Shown here: positions 41,500 to 50,663 of the stretch, piece by piece
How the letters are laid out: each line of letters starts with the position of its first letter
Numbering within the stretch: the stretch's first letter is position 1
Assembly: GCA_900659855.1 (NCBI GenBank)
Contig: CAACVI010000001.1
Coordinates: 49,179-113,178, forward strand
Length of the DNA stretch: 64,000 nucleotides
DNA from: Candidatus Desulfarcum epimagneticum
Lineage (GTDB): Bacteria; Desulfobacterota; Desulfobacteria; Desulfobacterales; CR-1
Direction: 5' to 3'
The notes under the pieces: generated by a model
What the model was told of the DNA's origin: nothing
The model's database searches: none
The model's input: the letters and a program-made list of their open reading frames with translations, nothing else
Translations under genes and position numbers: made by a program

Positions 41500-44400
41500 G
41501 AATCGACCGGCTGGACCTCATGGCCTATGGCCCTTTCACCGGCAAATCCCTGGACCTTTCGGATGGAAATTTCGGACTGCACCTGATTTACGGAGACAAC
41601 GAGGCGGGCAAAAGCGTGTCCCTGCGGGCCCTTTCCGCCTGGCTTTTCGGGGTCCCGGCGAGAACCCGGGACAACTTTCTGCACAACAACCCCCAACTTC
41701 GCGTCGGGGGAAAACTGAGGCTTTCGGACGGAAGGACGCTGGAGTTCGTCCGCAGAAAGGGAAACAAGGGCGCGGTTTTGGAATGGGGCGGGGACCGGGC
41801 GCTGGACGATTCCGTCCTGGACCCGTTTTTGCCCGGGGGCATTGACGCGGCTCTTTTCTCCCGGCTCTGGGGAATCGACCACGCCGAACTGTCGGCCGGC
41901 GGCCGAGAGCTTCTGGCGCAGTCCGGGGATCTCGGCCAGGCCCTTTTCAGCGCGGCGCTGGGCTCCGCGAGCCTTCGCGGTATTCTGGCCGATCTTAAAA
42001 ACGGCGCCGAGGCGCTTTTCAAACCCCTGGGAAAAAAAACGCCCGTGAACCAGGCCATCGCCCGGTTCAAACAGGCCCGGAAAAAAATCCGGGACGCCGC
42101 CCTTTCGGCCGAGCGGTGGGAGAGGCTGAAAAAAGACCTGGCCGCCGCGTCGGCCGACATTGCCCGGACGGAAAAGGCCATTGATGAAAAAAGCAAAGAA
42201 AAAAGCCGTCTGGACCGCCTGGGCCGGGTGAGAGGGGCTTTGGCCGAGCGCCGGGCCGCGCTGGCCCGGCTCCGGGAATTGGGGGACGGCCCCCTTTTGC
42301 CGGAAGATTTTGATGAAAAACGAAAAACGGCCGCCCGTGATCTTCAGATGGCCCGGGAGGCCGGAGAAAGGGCCCGGGCCGCGCTTTCGCGTCTGGAGGA
42401 GGAGTCCGCCTCCCTTCATGTCCGGGACGGGATTTTGGAAAACGAGGACTCCATCCTGGCCCTTTACCGGGGACTGGGCGCCGTTGAAAAAAATCTCCGT
42501 GACCGTCCGGGACAGGACGCCAAACGCCGCCTTTTGCGGGGCGAGGCCGAAACCCTGCTCAAGGCCGCGCGGCCCGATGTCTCCCTGGACGCCGCCGACG
42601 CCTTAAGGCCCCTTCTCAACAGCAAAAAATGGATTTCGGGGCTGGCGCGAAAACGCGCCCTTCTGGATCAGAAAGAGGACCAGGCCCGAAGGGCCCTGAA
42701 AGATGTCGAGAGCCTGCGGGAATCCATTAAAAAAGAGCTTGCGGGGCGCTCCCGGCGGAATTTGGACCTGACCGAATTAAAAACAGCCGTTAAGTCGGCG
42801 CGCAGGGCGGGCGACGCGGATCAACGGCTGGCGGATTTAGAAAAACGGGCCTTTGATGAAAAAGCGGCATGCGAAAACGAGTTTGAGCGGCTTGGAAGAT
42901 TTCCCGGAACGGCCAAATCCCTGTTGAAGGCGTCTATGCCCATGCCTGAGACACTGGACGATTTTGAGAGCAAAATCGATGAGTGGTCTGAAAAAATAAA
43001 AGAGTATGGCCGAAAAAAACAAGAGATTGAGGAGGAGAGAAAGCGCTCGGAGCAGGATCTCAGGGCTCTTCTGATGACAAGCGACCTCCCCGCCATCGCG
43101 GACCTGGAGGAGGCGCGAAGACGCCGAAGCGCCCTATGGAAACTCATCAAACAAACGCACATCGAAAAAATCGATCTGGAACCCGATCTTGAAAAAGAGG
43201 CGGCCGCCTTGGCCTCCGGATCAGACCTCGCGATCCGGTATGAACAAAAAGTCAAGGCCGCGGATCATGTGTCGGATCAACTTCGCCTGGCGGCGGACCA
43301 GGTGGCGAAAAGGGCGGACCTGGAAACGAAGATCGACGCCCTTCAGCGGCGGCTGAGCGATATCGGCAAAAAAATCCGAAAAGCCGAAGAAACCCTTGAA
43401 ATATTTGAAAAAAAATGGATCAATGTTTGGGGGCCACTGGGTGTTGCCCCGGGGACTCCCCGGGAAATGAAGCAATGGCTTCTCAAGGTGGAAAAGCTCC
43501 TCGCCCGCCTCCAGTCCGCGGACGCCGTTTCCCGGGACCGGCAAAACCTCGCCGGGGAGGTCGGGAGACTCAAGGACGCCATTTCCCTTCAGACCGCCAG
43601 GTTCGGGATATTCACAGATCCGGAGAAAATGGGTCTTGAGGGCATGATTCTCGTCTGCGAGCGGCGGCTGGAAACAGAAGAGGCGGCGCTTGAGAAAAGG
43701 CGGGGGCTGGAGCGCTCTTTGAAAGAGGCCCGGGGCCGGCTGGAAAAAACCCGGGACTCTCTTGAGGCCCTCTCAACGGCCCGGTCCGCCTGGCAGAGGG
43801 AGTGGACCCAGGCTGTGGAAGGGCTGGGGCTGGGAGAAAACGCTCACCCGGAGCGCGCCATGGAGACATTGGAGCGTCTGGCGGCCTTTTTTGCAAAATA
43901 CGACAAGTCCGAGGAGCTTCGCAGGCGAATTTACGGAATGGACCAGGTGACGAAAGAGTTTGAGCGCCGGGTCTTTGATTTCGCTGAAAGCGTGGGGTTC
44001 CGCGTCCGGGAACGGGATGCCGGGGCCTTGGCGTCCCGGCTCAACCGGGAGCTGACCGAGGCGAGGGAGACGCGGGCGAGCCTGGAAAAAAACGAGGCCC
44101 GGCGCCGGGAGATCAAAGAAGAAATCGAAAACGCCGACATCACCATTCGAAACGCCGGGCAGGCGCTCGCCTCTTTGAGGGATCGGGCCGGGGTGGCCGA
44201 CGACCGGGACCTGGCCCCGGCCGGGGAACGATCGCGCCGTCGGCGCCTCCTGACAGGGGAAATCCACGCGCTGGAGCGGGAGCTGTCCCGAAACGGGGAC
44301 GGCCTGGGCGTCGAGGCGCTGGATCAGGAGGCCCGGGAAAGCGACATGGACGCCATTGAGGGAGACTTGGAAAGCGTTTCCTCAGACCTGGCCGAACTCA

Positions 44401-45032
44401 GGGAAAAACGGGACGCCCTGCGGGACCGGCGCCGGACCCTTCAAAACGAAATCCAGGCCAAAGACGGCGCCGCCGCGGCCGCCGACGCCTCGGAGGAGGC
44501 CCAGGGCCACCTGGCCGACATGGCCCAGGGCGCCGAGCGATACCTCCGCCTGCGAATCGCGGCCCTGATCCTTGAAAGCCGGCTTGAGAGCTATCGAAAA
44601 AAAAATCAGGCCCCTGTTCTGACCCGGGCGGGCGCCCTTTTTTCCAGACTCACCCTGGGCGCTTACGCGGGTCTTCGCGATGAGCTGGACGATGGGGGAA
44701 AACCTGTTCTTCTGGGCGTTCGCCCCGACAACCGGGAAACCCCTGTGGACGGGATGAGCGACGGCGCCAGGGATCAGCTCTACCTGGCGCTTCGCCTGGC
44801 GGCCCTGGAACAGCGTTTGGAAAAAGAAGAGCCCATTCCCTTTGTGGCGGACGACATTCTCATCGCCTTTGACGACCGCCGATCAAAGAAGTGCCTGGAG
44901 GTTCTTTCGGAGCTGGCCCTTCGGACCCAGGTTCTGCTTTTCACCCATCACAGGCGCGTCATTGAGGCCGCGGGGGAAATCGCCGGAGACACTGGGCCGG
45001 AATCGGGGATTTATATCCATGAGCTGGTCTGA
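41496..45032 (+). CDS. YhaN/SbcC-like AAA ATPase with long coiled coil
   Basis: The 1178-residue partner of the upstream nuclease, in the Rad50/SbcC/YhaN group. N-terminal Walker A is IYGDNEAGKSVSLRALSAWL near residue 28. Central regions (about 170-950) are long, charged coiled coil rich in Arg, Glu and Leu. The C-terminal half-ATPase has SDGARDQLYLALRLAALEQR (signature motif) and PFVADDILIAFDDRRSKKCL (Walker B, D-loop). The Cys-x-x-Cys zinc hook of SbcC is not evident, which fits YhaN rather than SbcC. Such pairs process DNA ends; a physiological role is not set by this context. Confidence 0.92.
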   Translation: MRIDRLDLMAYGPFTGKSLDLSDGNFGLHLIYGDNEAGKSVSLRALSAWLFGVPARTRDNFLHNNPQLRVGGKLRLSDGRTLEFVRRKGNKGAVLEWGGDRALDDSVLDPFLPGGIDAALFSRLWGIDHAELSAGGRELLAQSGDLGQALFSAALGSASLRGILADLKNGAEALFKPLGKKTPVNQAIARFKQARKKIRDAALSAERWERLKKDLAAASADIARTEKAIDEKSKEKSRLDRLGRVRGALAERRAALARLRELGDGPLLPEDFDEKRKTAARDLQMAREAGERARAALSRLEEESASLHVRDGILENEDSILALYRGLGAVEKNLRDRPGQDAKRRLLRGEAETLLKAARPDVSLDAADALRPLLNSKKWISGLARKRALLDQKEDQARRALKDVESLRESIKKELAGRSRRNLDLTELKTAVKSARRAGDADQRLADLEKRAFDEKAACENEFERLGRFPGTAKSLLKASMPMPETLDDFESKIDEWSEKIKEYGRKKQEIEEERKRSEQDLRALLMTSDLPAIADLEEARRRRSALWKLIKQTHIEKIDLEPDLEKEAAALASGSDLAIRYEQKVKAADHVSDQLRLAADQVAKRADLETKIDALQRRLSDIGKKIRKAEETLEIFEKKWINVWGPLGVAPGTPREMKQWLLKVEKLLARLQSADAVSRDRQNLAGEVGRLKDAISLQTARFGIFTDPEKMGLEGMILVCERRLETEEAALEKRRGLERSLKEARGRLEKTRDSLEALSTARSAWQREWTQAVEGLGLGENAHPERAMETLERLAAFFAKYDKSEELRRRIYGMDQVTKEFERRVFDFAESVGFRVRERDAGALASRLNRELTEARETRASLEKNEARRREIKEEIENADITIRNAGQALASLRDRAGVADDRDLAPAGERSRRRRLLTGEIHALERELSRNGDGLGVEALDQEARESDMDAIEGDLESVSSDLAELREKRDALRDRRRTLQNEIQAKDGAAAAADASEEAQGHLADMAQGAERYLRLRIAALILESRLESYRKKNQAPVLTRAGALFSRLTLGAYAGLRDELDDGGKPVLLGVRPDNRETPVDGMSDGARDQLYLALRLAALEQRLEKEEPIPFVADDILIAFDDRRSKKCLEVLSELALRTQVLLFTHHRRVIEAAGEIAGDTGPESGIYIHELV

Positions 45033-45046
45033 CGGCCGGCGCCCTT

Positions 45047-46351
45047 TCACGGGCGCCCCGGGTCTTCCCCGCCCGGGCTGTCCAGGTTGAACAGCTTTCT
45101 GGCCATGTCCAGGCGTGTGGACATGGCCTTTTTCCGGCGGCATCCGTGGTTTTTTTTCAAGTACAGGGTGGGGTCATGGAGAAATTTGTTGGCCAGAGAC
45201 TCGGTCATTTTTCGGATGGCGTTCCGGTCATGTTCGGAGAGGTTTGAAAGAGAGCGAAAGGTTTTTTGCAACTCGGCCTCGGCGATGGCGCTCATTTTGT
45301 TCCGGATGGCCACAATGGTGGGGGCCGCGTCCAGGCTTTCGCGCCAGCGCATGAAGCGGATGACCGCCTCGTCTATGATCCGTTCCCCTTTCTCCGCCTC
45401 GGCTTTCCGGTCTTCAATATTGTCGTCCACCACTCCCTTTAAATCGTCGATGTCATAGACATACACATTGTGAAGCCGGTTGATGTCCGGATCAATGTCC
45501 CGGGGGACGGCGATGTCGATGAAAAAAAGGGGCCGGTTTTTCCGGGCCTTCATGACTCCCTTGATGTCGGATTTTTGGACCACAAATTCCGGGGATCCGG
45601 TGGAGCTGATGATGATATCCGCCCGTTCGACGCATGGCAGGATCTCCTCAAACCGCGCCGCCTCTCCCCCGAAGGTCGAGGCCAGGTCCACCCCGCGCTC
45701 AAAGGTCCGGTTGGCCACCTGTATTTTCCCCACCCGGTCCCGGATGAGGCGCTCCACCGCAAGCTCGGCCATTTCCCCGGCCCCGATCAGAAGGACCCTC
45801 CGGCCCTCGAGGTCCCCGAAAATTTTTCGCGCCAGCTCCACGGCGGCGTGGCTGATGGAAACGGCGTGGTCCCCGATGCCGGTCTCGGTCCGCACCCGCT
45901 TGGCCACGAAAAAGGCCCGGTGGAGCAGCCGGTTGAGCATAACGCCCGAGGTTTTTTTTCGGGTGGCGGCGTTGTAGGAGGACTTGATCTGTCCCAGGAT
46001 CTGGGGCTCGCCGATGACCATGGAATCCAGGCTGGAGGCCACCCGGAACATATGGCGGACGGCCTCTTCTTCTTTTTTAATGTACAGGGCGTCTTGAAAA
46101 GCGGACATGTCCACGCCCTTGAAACCGGAGATGAATTCGGCTGCGGCGGCGGCCGCGGCGTCGGCGTTTCGGGCGGCCATGAGGATCTCCACCCGATTGC
46201 AGGTGGAGATCAGCGCCGCCTCGCTCGCCTCCTCAAGACCGGCCAGACGCTCCAGCGCGGCGGGGATTTCCTCCCCGGAAAAAGAAAGCCGTTCCCGGAT
46301 GTCCACCCGGGCGGTCTGATGGTTGAGCCCTGTCAGCACAATGTCAAGCAT
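45047..46351 (-). CDS. hemA: Glutamyl-tRNA reductase
   Basis: Makes glutamate-1-semialdehyde, the first committed step of the C5 tetrapyrrole pathway. The 434 residues have the catalytic cysteine motif ALISTCNRVEILMAAR near residue 48, an NADPH-binding domain with VLLIGAGEMAELAVERL near 185 and NRTFERGVDLA, and a C-terminal dimerisation helix. The last 30 residues (KKNHGCRRKKAMSTRLDMAR onward) form a basic tail. It is downstream of a CcsA/HemX-like gene on the same strand, and the two haem-related genes sit together in many bacteria. Confidence 0.95.
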   Translation of the reverse strand: MLDIVLTGLNHQTARVDIRERLSFSGEEIPAALERLAGLEEASEAALISTCNRVEILMAARNADAAAAAAAEFISGFKGVDMSAFQDALYIKKEEEAVRHMFRVASSLDSMVIGEPQILGQIKSSYNAATRKKTSGVMLNRLLHRAFFVAKRVRTETGIGDHAVSISHAAVELARKIFGDLEGRRVLLIGAGEMAELAVERLIRDRVGKIQVANRTFERGVDLASTFGGEAARFEEILPCVERADIIISSTGSPEFVVQKSDIKGVMKARKNRPLFFIDIAVPRDIDPDINRLHNVYVYDIDDLKGVVDDNIEDRKAEAEKGERIIDEAVIRFMRWRESLDAAPTIVAIRNKMSAIAEAELQKTFRSLSNLSEHDRNAIRKMTESLANKFLHDPTLYLKKNHGCRRKKAMSTRLDMARKLFNLDSPGGEDPGRP

Positions 46352-46393
46352 ATTGAATATCAGTCAAACTCCGAAAAAACAGGAATATCGCGT

Positions 46394-47224
46394 TTATGGT
46401 TTGATTCGGGTGAATTCTCCGTGATGGCCCTCCATGAAAAAATTCACCCCGAAAAATGTGAACAGCATCATCAGACAGCCGATGATGGCCAGGATCGCGG
46501 CCCGGCGGCCCCGCCAGCCGGACGTGAGGCGGCCGTGGAGCAGGGCCGCGTACAGCAGCCATGTGATCCCGGACCAGACCTCTTTGGGGTCCCATCTCCA
46601 GAACGCCCCCCATATAATTTTTGCGTACACAAACCCGGTCACAAGGCCGATGGAAAGCAGGACGAATCCGCCCGCCAGGCATGAATACACAGTGGCGTCG
46701 ATGAGTTCCAGGGAGGGAAGGCGCCGGAAAAAAAAACGGTGGCTCTTTTTTTTGATGGCCCGCTCCTGCAAAAGGTATAAAATTCCCGCCCCGCACGCCA
46801 GGGCCAGGGCCGCCTCCCCGATGAAAATGGCCATGATGTGGAAGAGGAGCCACACGCTGGCGAATATGTGCTTGGACTGGGCCGGCTCCCGGGGCAGAAG
46901 GGAGGCGGCGGCCATCAGAACGGCGGTCAAGGGCGCCGCGTAAATGCCCAGAACTTTAAGGTTATGCCGCCAGCGAAGCGCCAGGAACACGGCGGCCACC
47001 GACCAGGCGGCCACCGCCAGGGTCTCGGAGAGGTTTCGGACCGGCGCGTGACCGGCCTGGACAAACCCGCCCCCCAAAGCCAGGCAGTGGCATAAAAATC
47101 CGGCTCCGAAGAAAAAAAAACCCGCTCGCTGAAAGCCTTCGGCCTTCATGAAAAAATAAAGCGCGTAGGTCGCGGCGGCGGCCATGTAAAAAAAACCCGC
47201 TGTGAGGGTCGCTGTCTCAATCAT
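46394..47224 (-). CDS. CcsA/HemX-like cytochrome c assembly protein
   Basis: A membrane protein of about 276 residues (start at one of two ATGs, 47224 or 47233) with roughly eight transmembrane helices. The tryptophan-rich haem-binding WWD-type region reads IIWGAFWRWDPKEVWSGITW, near residues 200-219. The protein belongs to the CcsA/ResC/HemX superfamily, which handles haem for cytochrome c maturation or tunes glutamyl-tRNA reductase. Its place directly before hemA favours HemX/CcsA-like function, which is inference. The dsr operon's DsrJ is one c-type cytochrome in this genome that would need such machinery. Confidence 0.88.
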   Translation of the reverse strand: MIETATLTAGFFYMAAAATYALYFFMKAEGFQRAGFFFFGAGFLCHCLALGGGFVQAGHAPVRNLSETLAVAAWSVAAVFLALRWRHNLKVLGIYAAPLTAVLMAAASLLPREPAQSKHIFASVWLLFHIMAIFIGEAALALACGAGILYLLQERAIKKKSHRFFFRRLPSLELIDATVYSCLAGGFVLLSIGLVTGFVYAKIIWGAFWRWDPKEVWSGITWLLYAALLHGRLTSGWRGRRAAILAIIGCLMMLFTFFGVNFFMEGHHGEFTRIKP

Positions 47225-47250
47225 AACAATCATAGAATATCTCAATTATG

Positions 47251-47320
47251 ACAGCATCGTAAAAAATCCGATCTATCGAACTTTTTACGACGCTGTCCCG
47301 TGATTTTTTTATGAGTTTAT
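47251..47320. repeat. Dispersed palindromic element, copy D (core deleted)
   Basis: The left arm AGCATCGTAAAAAATCCGAT (matching copy C's reverse right end) runs directly into the opposite right arm TCGAACTTTTTACGACGCTG, then TTTTTTTATGAGTTTATT. The core palindrome and inner arms present in copies A-C are missing. It lies between pncB and the CcsA-like gene. Confidence 0.75.
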
Positions 47321-47346
47321 TAATTATAAAATTATCAAAGGCGTGT

Positions 47347-48849
47347 TTAATCGGTTGCCTTCCCTGGGGAGGCGCCCCCCGGGCGCCGCTCAAGGGCTTT
47401 TTTGATCAGGGCCTTTTTTTCCTTTTTCAGCCGCCGGGAGACGCTGACCTTGTATATGTGGGGATTGATCAGCCTCTTGTATGTGGCGTCCAGGGATTCC
47501 AGCTCGTCCGCGGCCGTTTTTTGGATATCCGGAAGAGGCGTCGGGGGCCCGACCCTTTCCCCCTTTGAGACGATGGGGTTCAAAAGTTTTTTCGCCTCCG
47601 CGTAACCCTGGAGATTGAATTCGAAAAAATCCACGCTGGGATGGCAGAAGCGAATCGGCTTTCGGCTTTTTATTTTTTTCAAAAGACCGGGCTCCTCTCC
47701 GGCCAGGCAGATGAGGTCACCCAGCGCGTGGCCGTGGGGATCATAGAACCGGTGCGCCTCTTTAACGCCCGGGTTGGACATTTTCTCAGGGTTGTTGGTG
47801 ATTTTCATGCGCGGGACCCAGCCCTTTGGACCCTGTTTGGCCGAAAGCTTGTACACCCCGGTGAGGGAGGGGTCCTGGTCGCCGGTGATCAGCTTGGTGC
47901 CCACCCCCCACGCGTCGATGGCCGCGTTTTCCCGGACCAGATGCTTGATGATCCATTCGTCCACCTCGTTGGAGGCGAAAATCACGGCCTCTTTCAGATC
48001 ATTTTTATCCAGAATTTTTCTCGACTCCTTGCTCAGATACTCCAGGTCGCCGCTGTCCAGCCGTATGCCGAAATTTTTTTTCCCTTTTTTTTTAAGCCTT
48101 CCAAGGACCCGCGCCGCGTTGGGGGTCCCGGAATTCAGGGTGTCGTAGGTGTCCGCCAGAAGCACGCACGAGTCCGGGTATATCTCGGCGTATTTTTCAA
48201 AGGCCTCCAGCTCTGTTTCAAAACTCATGACCCAGCTGTGGGCCATGGTCCCGGCCACGGGGATGCCCAGTTTTCTGCCGGCCTCCATGTTCGAGGTGGC
48301 GAAGGCCCCGCCGATGTAAGCGGCCCGGGTTCCGGATATGGCGCCGTCCACGCCGTGGGCCCGCCTCAGGCCAAACTCCACGACCCGACCGCCGTTGGCC
48401 GCCAGGACGATCCGGGCGCTCTTGGTGGCGATGAGCGACTGAAAATTGATATAGTTCAAAAGCATTCCCTCAATGAGCTGGGTCTCCATGAGGGTTCCGT
48501 GGATTCGGATCAGGGGCTCGTTGGGGAAAACCGCGGTTCCTTCCCGCATGGCGTAAATGTCGCCTTTGAAACGAAAGCCTTTCAAAAAGTCCAGAAACGT
48601 CTTTTTGAAAACGCCCAAAGACTCCAGGTAGGCCATGTCCTGGGGAGAAAAGCGGATATTTAAAATTTCATCCACCACCTCCTCCAGTCCGGCGAAGATG
48701 GTGAAGCCCCCTCCGAAGGGCTGGCGCCTGAAAAACATGTCGAACACCACGTTTTGGTCCATGCGATTCAGAAAGTATCCCTGCGCCATGGAAAAGGAAT
48801 ACATGTCCGCGAAAAGCGGCCGCCCTTTTTTTGTTTTTTCAGCGCTCAT
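47347..48849 (-). CDS. pncB: Nicotinate phosphoribosyltransferase
   Basis: Salvages nicotinate to nicotinate mononucleotide for NAD. From the ATG at 48849 (GGGGGA upstream) it is 500 residues. It has YSFSMAQGYFLNRMDQNVVF near the N-terminus, GRVVEFGLRRAHGVDGA near residue 155, SGDLEYLSKESRKILDKND and IDAWGVGTKLITGDQDPSL near residue 315. The long C-terminus (about residues 390-500) contains TPLPDIQKTAADELESLDAT and a lysine-rich end. Upstream extensions add residues without homology and lack a good ribosome-binding site. Confidence 0.92.
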   Translation of the reverse strand: MSAEKTKKGRPLFADMYSFSMAQGYFLNRMDQNVVFDMFFRRQPFGGGFTIFAGLEEVVDEILNIRFSPQDMAYLESLGVFKKTFLDFLKGFRFKGDIYAMREGTAVFPNEPLIRIHGTLMETQLIEGMLLNYINFQSLIATKSARIVLAANGGRVVEFGLRRAHGVDGAISGTRAAYIGGAFATSNMEAGRKLGIPVAGTMAHSWVMSFETELEAFEKYAEIYPDSCVLLADTYDTLNSGTPNAARVLGRLKKKGKKNFGIRLDSGDLEYLSKESRKILDKNDLKEAVIFASNEVDEWIIKHLVRENAAIDAWGVGTKLITGDQDPSLTGVYKLSAKQGPKGWVPRMKITNNPEKMSNPGVKEAHRFYDPHGHALGDLICLAGEEPGLLKKIKSRKPIRFCHPSVDFFEFNLQGYAEAKKLLNPIVSKGERVGPPTPLPDIQKTAADELESLDATYKRLINPHIYKVSVSRRLKKEKKALIKKALERRPGGASPGKATD

Positions 48850-48871
48850 AAAATCCCCCATTTCTGAAATA

Positions 48872-48899
48872 CTTATAGAAAAGACCGTGTCCATGTCAA
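48872..48899 (-). promoter_or_regulatory. Sigma70-type promoter for pncB
   Basis: On the minus strand, TTGACA, a 16-base spacer, then TATAAG. The transcript would begin close to 48866, leaving a leader of about 16 bases before the ribosome-binding site and ATG. Support is sequence match and position. Confidence 0.55.
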
Positions 48900-48980
48900 G
48901 GACTGAGTGGAGGAGAGCGGATAAAAAACCAATCCGGAAAAGCCGTGACACAAAAAAACACCGGGCCCTGCGATGATTTC

Positions 48981-49009
48981 TTGACTAAAGAATCACGGTA
49001 TATTATATT
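48981..49009 (+). promoter_or_regulatory. Sigma70-type promoter for the vWA/OmpA lipoprotein
   Basis: TTGACT, a 17-base spacer, then TATATT, ending 124 bases before the ATG. The leader is AT-rich with a strong site, AGGAGGT, before the start. Confidence 0.65.
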
Positions 49010-49133
49010 GGCGCCGTAAAATGACTCACTTCAGACAACCATCCTAAAACGGACTGTTATTTTTTTGTTCATCAACCGAGCTGGAGACTGTCGTCAATTT
49101 TTTATTTTCCGAATTTTATCAGGAGGTGTTCGT

Positions 49134-50522
49134 ATGAAGAAAGGTTTTTTTGTCACAATGCTTGTCGGAATAGTCGGCGCGCTTTCTGTGGGTTGCGCGT
49201 CATTTAATCCGCCTGCGGGCATGTTTGATCCCTACACGTTCAAAGACGGCAAATACCTGTCCGATGTGGAGAATCTGTATGTGATCATGGACGCCACTTC
49301 TTCCATGTCCCAGAGATACGGGAGTTACTCCAAACTGGAAATCGCCAGGGATTTTCTCACGGCCTTTAATCAGTCGCTGCCGAATCTTGAGATGAAGTCC
49401 GCGCTCAGAGTCCAGGGGCCCGAGGTGTGGGGCTATCTGGGGTGGCGGTATTACAATGTCAACCGCTACTACAACAGAAGCAAGGATGACACATACCTCA
49501 GGACCGACATCGGCGATTACTCAAAATTTTCGTTCCAGTCGGCCATTAACGATGTGATGGGCATGGCGCGGTATGACGGCGAAGAGTCGGACTCCTCCAT
49601 GGCCGCGGCCATCGCGGCGGCTTCAGACGACTTGGCCGACACAAAGGGGAAAACGGCGCTTATGGTGGTGACCGACTCCTCGGGCATCAATGCGGAAGCC
49701 GCCAAGGCGGCCCAGAACCTGGTGAAACGATATGGCGACCGAATATGCGTGTACCCGGTTTTTGTGGAAGATGTTCAAAACGACAACGCCTTGATCCAGA
49801 AATTTCTGTCCATCAGCGGATGCGGTTTCCCCGCCACCACCCGGGCGCTTCAGTCGGAAATGGAAATGGCCCGGTATGTGGACAAAATATTCTTCGTTGA
49901 CGAAGACGGGGACGGGGTGAGTCACACCGCCGACAAATGCCCCAACACCCCCTCCGGCGCCAAAGTCGGCTCCAACGGCTGCTGGCTCCTTTCCACCGCC
50001 CTGTTCGACACCGGCAGATCCGTGATCAAAGAATCCGCCTACGCCGAGCTGAATGATGTGGCCAAAGTCCTGGAAGACAATCCCCACGCCACTGTGGAGA
50101 TCCAGGGCCACACGGACAACCAGGGCTCCCGCGGCTATAACGAGGATCTGTCTCAGAAACGGGCCGACGCGGTGATGGCGTATCTTGTGGACAAGGGCGT
50201 GGCTCTGGAAAGGCTTTGGGCCCGGGGCTTCGGCGCTTCGAATCCCGCGGATGGAAACGACACGGAAAAAGGCCGCTCCATTAACCGGAGGGTTGAGCTG
50301 AAGACCATCAAAAACATTTATGATCCGGTTTACCACAACATGTACCCGGGATATTATAAATACAGGCATTACAAGGGATATCAGGAGTACTACAGAGACA
50401 TCAATGAGCGGGCCGCTCTTCTGAAAGGTAAGAAACAGGACGTGGAGCCTGATGCGGACGATGACGCTCACCTGTACTTCATGCACAAAGCCTATCAGCA
50501 GTTCCAGGGAAAGACCCGATAA
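49134..50522 (+). CDS. vWA-TSP3-OmpA lipoprotein
   Basis: A 462-residue outer-membrane-targeted lipoprotein from the ATG at 49134 (AGGAGGT upstream); the longer frame has no signal peptide. Visible order: a signal peptide with lipobox SVGC (about residue 21); a von Willebrand factor A-like region (LYVIMDATSSMSQRYG; VVTDSSGINAEA), though its MIDAS motif is not the standard DxSxS; a thrombospondin type 3-like calcium loop (DEDGDGVSHTADKCPNTPSG); an OmpA peptidoglycan-binding domain (VEIQGHTDNQGSRGYNEDLS, RSINRRVEL); and a Tyr-rich tail (about 405-462). Function unknown; it likely tethers something to peptidoglycan. Confidence 0.87.
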   Translation: MKKGFFVTMLVGIVGALSVGCASFNPPAGMFDPYTFKDGKYLSDVENLYVIMDATSSMSQRYGSYSKLEIARDFLTAFNQSLPNLEMKSALRVQGPEVWGYLGWRYYNVNRYYNRSKDDTYLRTDIGDYSKFSFQSAINDVMGMARYDGEESDSSMAAAIAAASDDLADTKGKTALMVVTDSSGINAEAAKAAQNLVKRYGDRICVYPVFVEDVQNDNALIQKFLSISGCGFPATTRALQSEMEMARYVDKIFFVDEDGDGVSHTADKCPNTPSGAKVGSNGCWLLSTALFDTGRSVIKESAYAELNDVAKVLEDNPHATVEIQGHTDNQGSRGYNEDLSQKRADAVMAYLVDKGVALERLWARGFGASNPADGNDTEKGRSINRRVELKTIKNIYDPVYHNMYPGYYKYRHYKGYQEYYRDINERAALLKGKKQDVEPDADDDAHLYFMHKAYQQFQGKTR

Positions 50523-50552
50523 CGAGGCGGATTTTTCCTTTGAGAGCGAATT

Positions 50553-50592
50553 AAAAAAAGGCGTCCGGGAATGTGTCCGGGCGCCTTTTTTT
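50553..50592 (+). terminator. Intrinsic terminator after the OmpA lipoprotein gene
   Basis: The stem AAGGCGTCCGG/CCGGGCGCCTT contains one G-T wobble, followed by seven T. It ends the monocistronic transcript. Confidence 0.82.
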
Positions 50593-50637
50593 GTCTGCGA
50601 ATGGCGCGGCGGTTTTGTTGAAAGCCGCCGCGACGCG

Positions 50638-50659
50638 TTTTTTTACGATGCCGTCAAAA
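50638..50659. repeat. Remnant of dispersed palindromic element, copy G
   Basis: TTTTTTACGATGCCGTCAAA matches the right end of copy C (TTTTTTACGATGTCGTCAAA) at all but one base. It sits just outside the glycosyltransferase stop codon. Another remnant (F) lies at the gene's other end. Confidence 0.65.
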
Positions 50660-50663
50660 TTTT

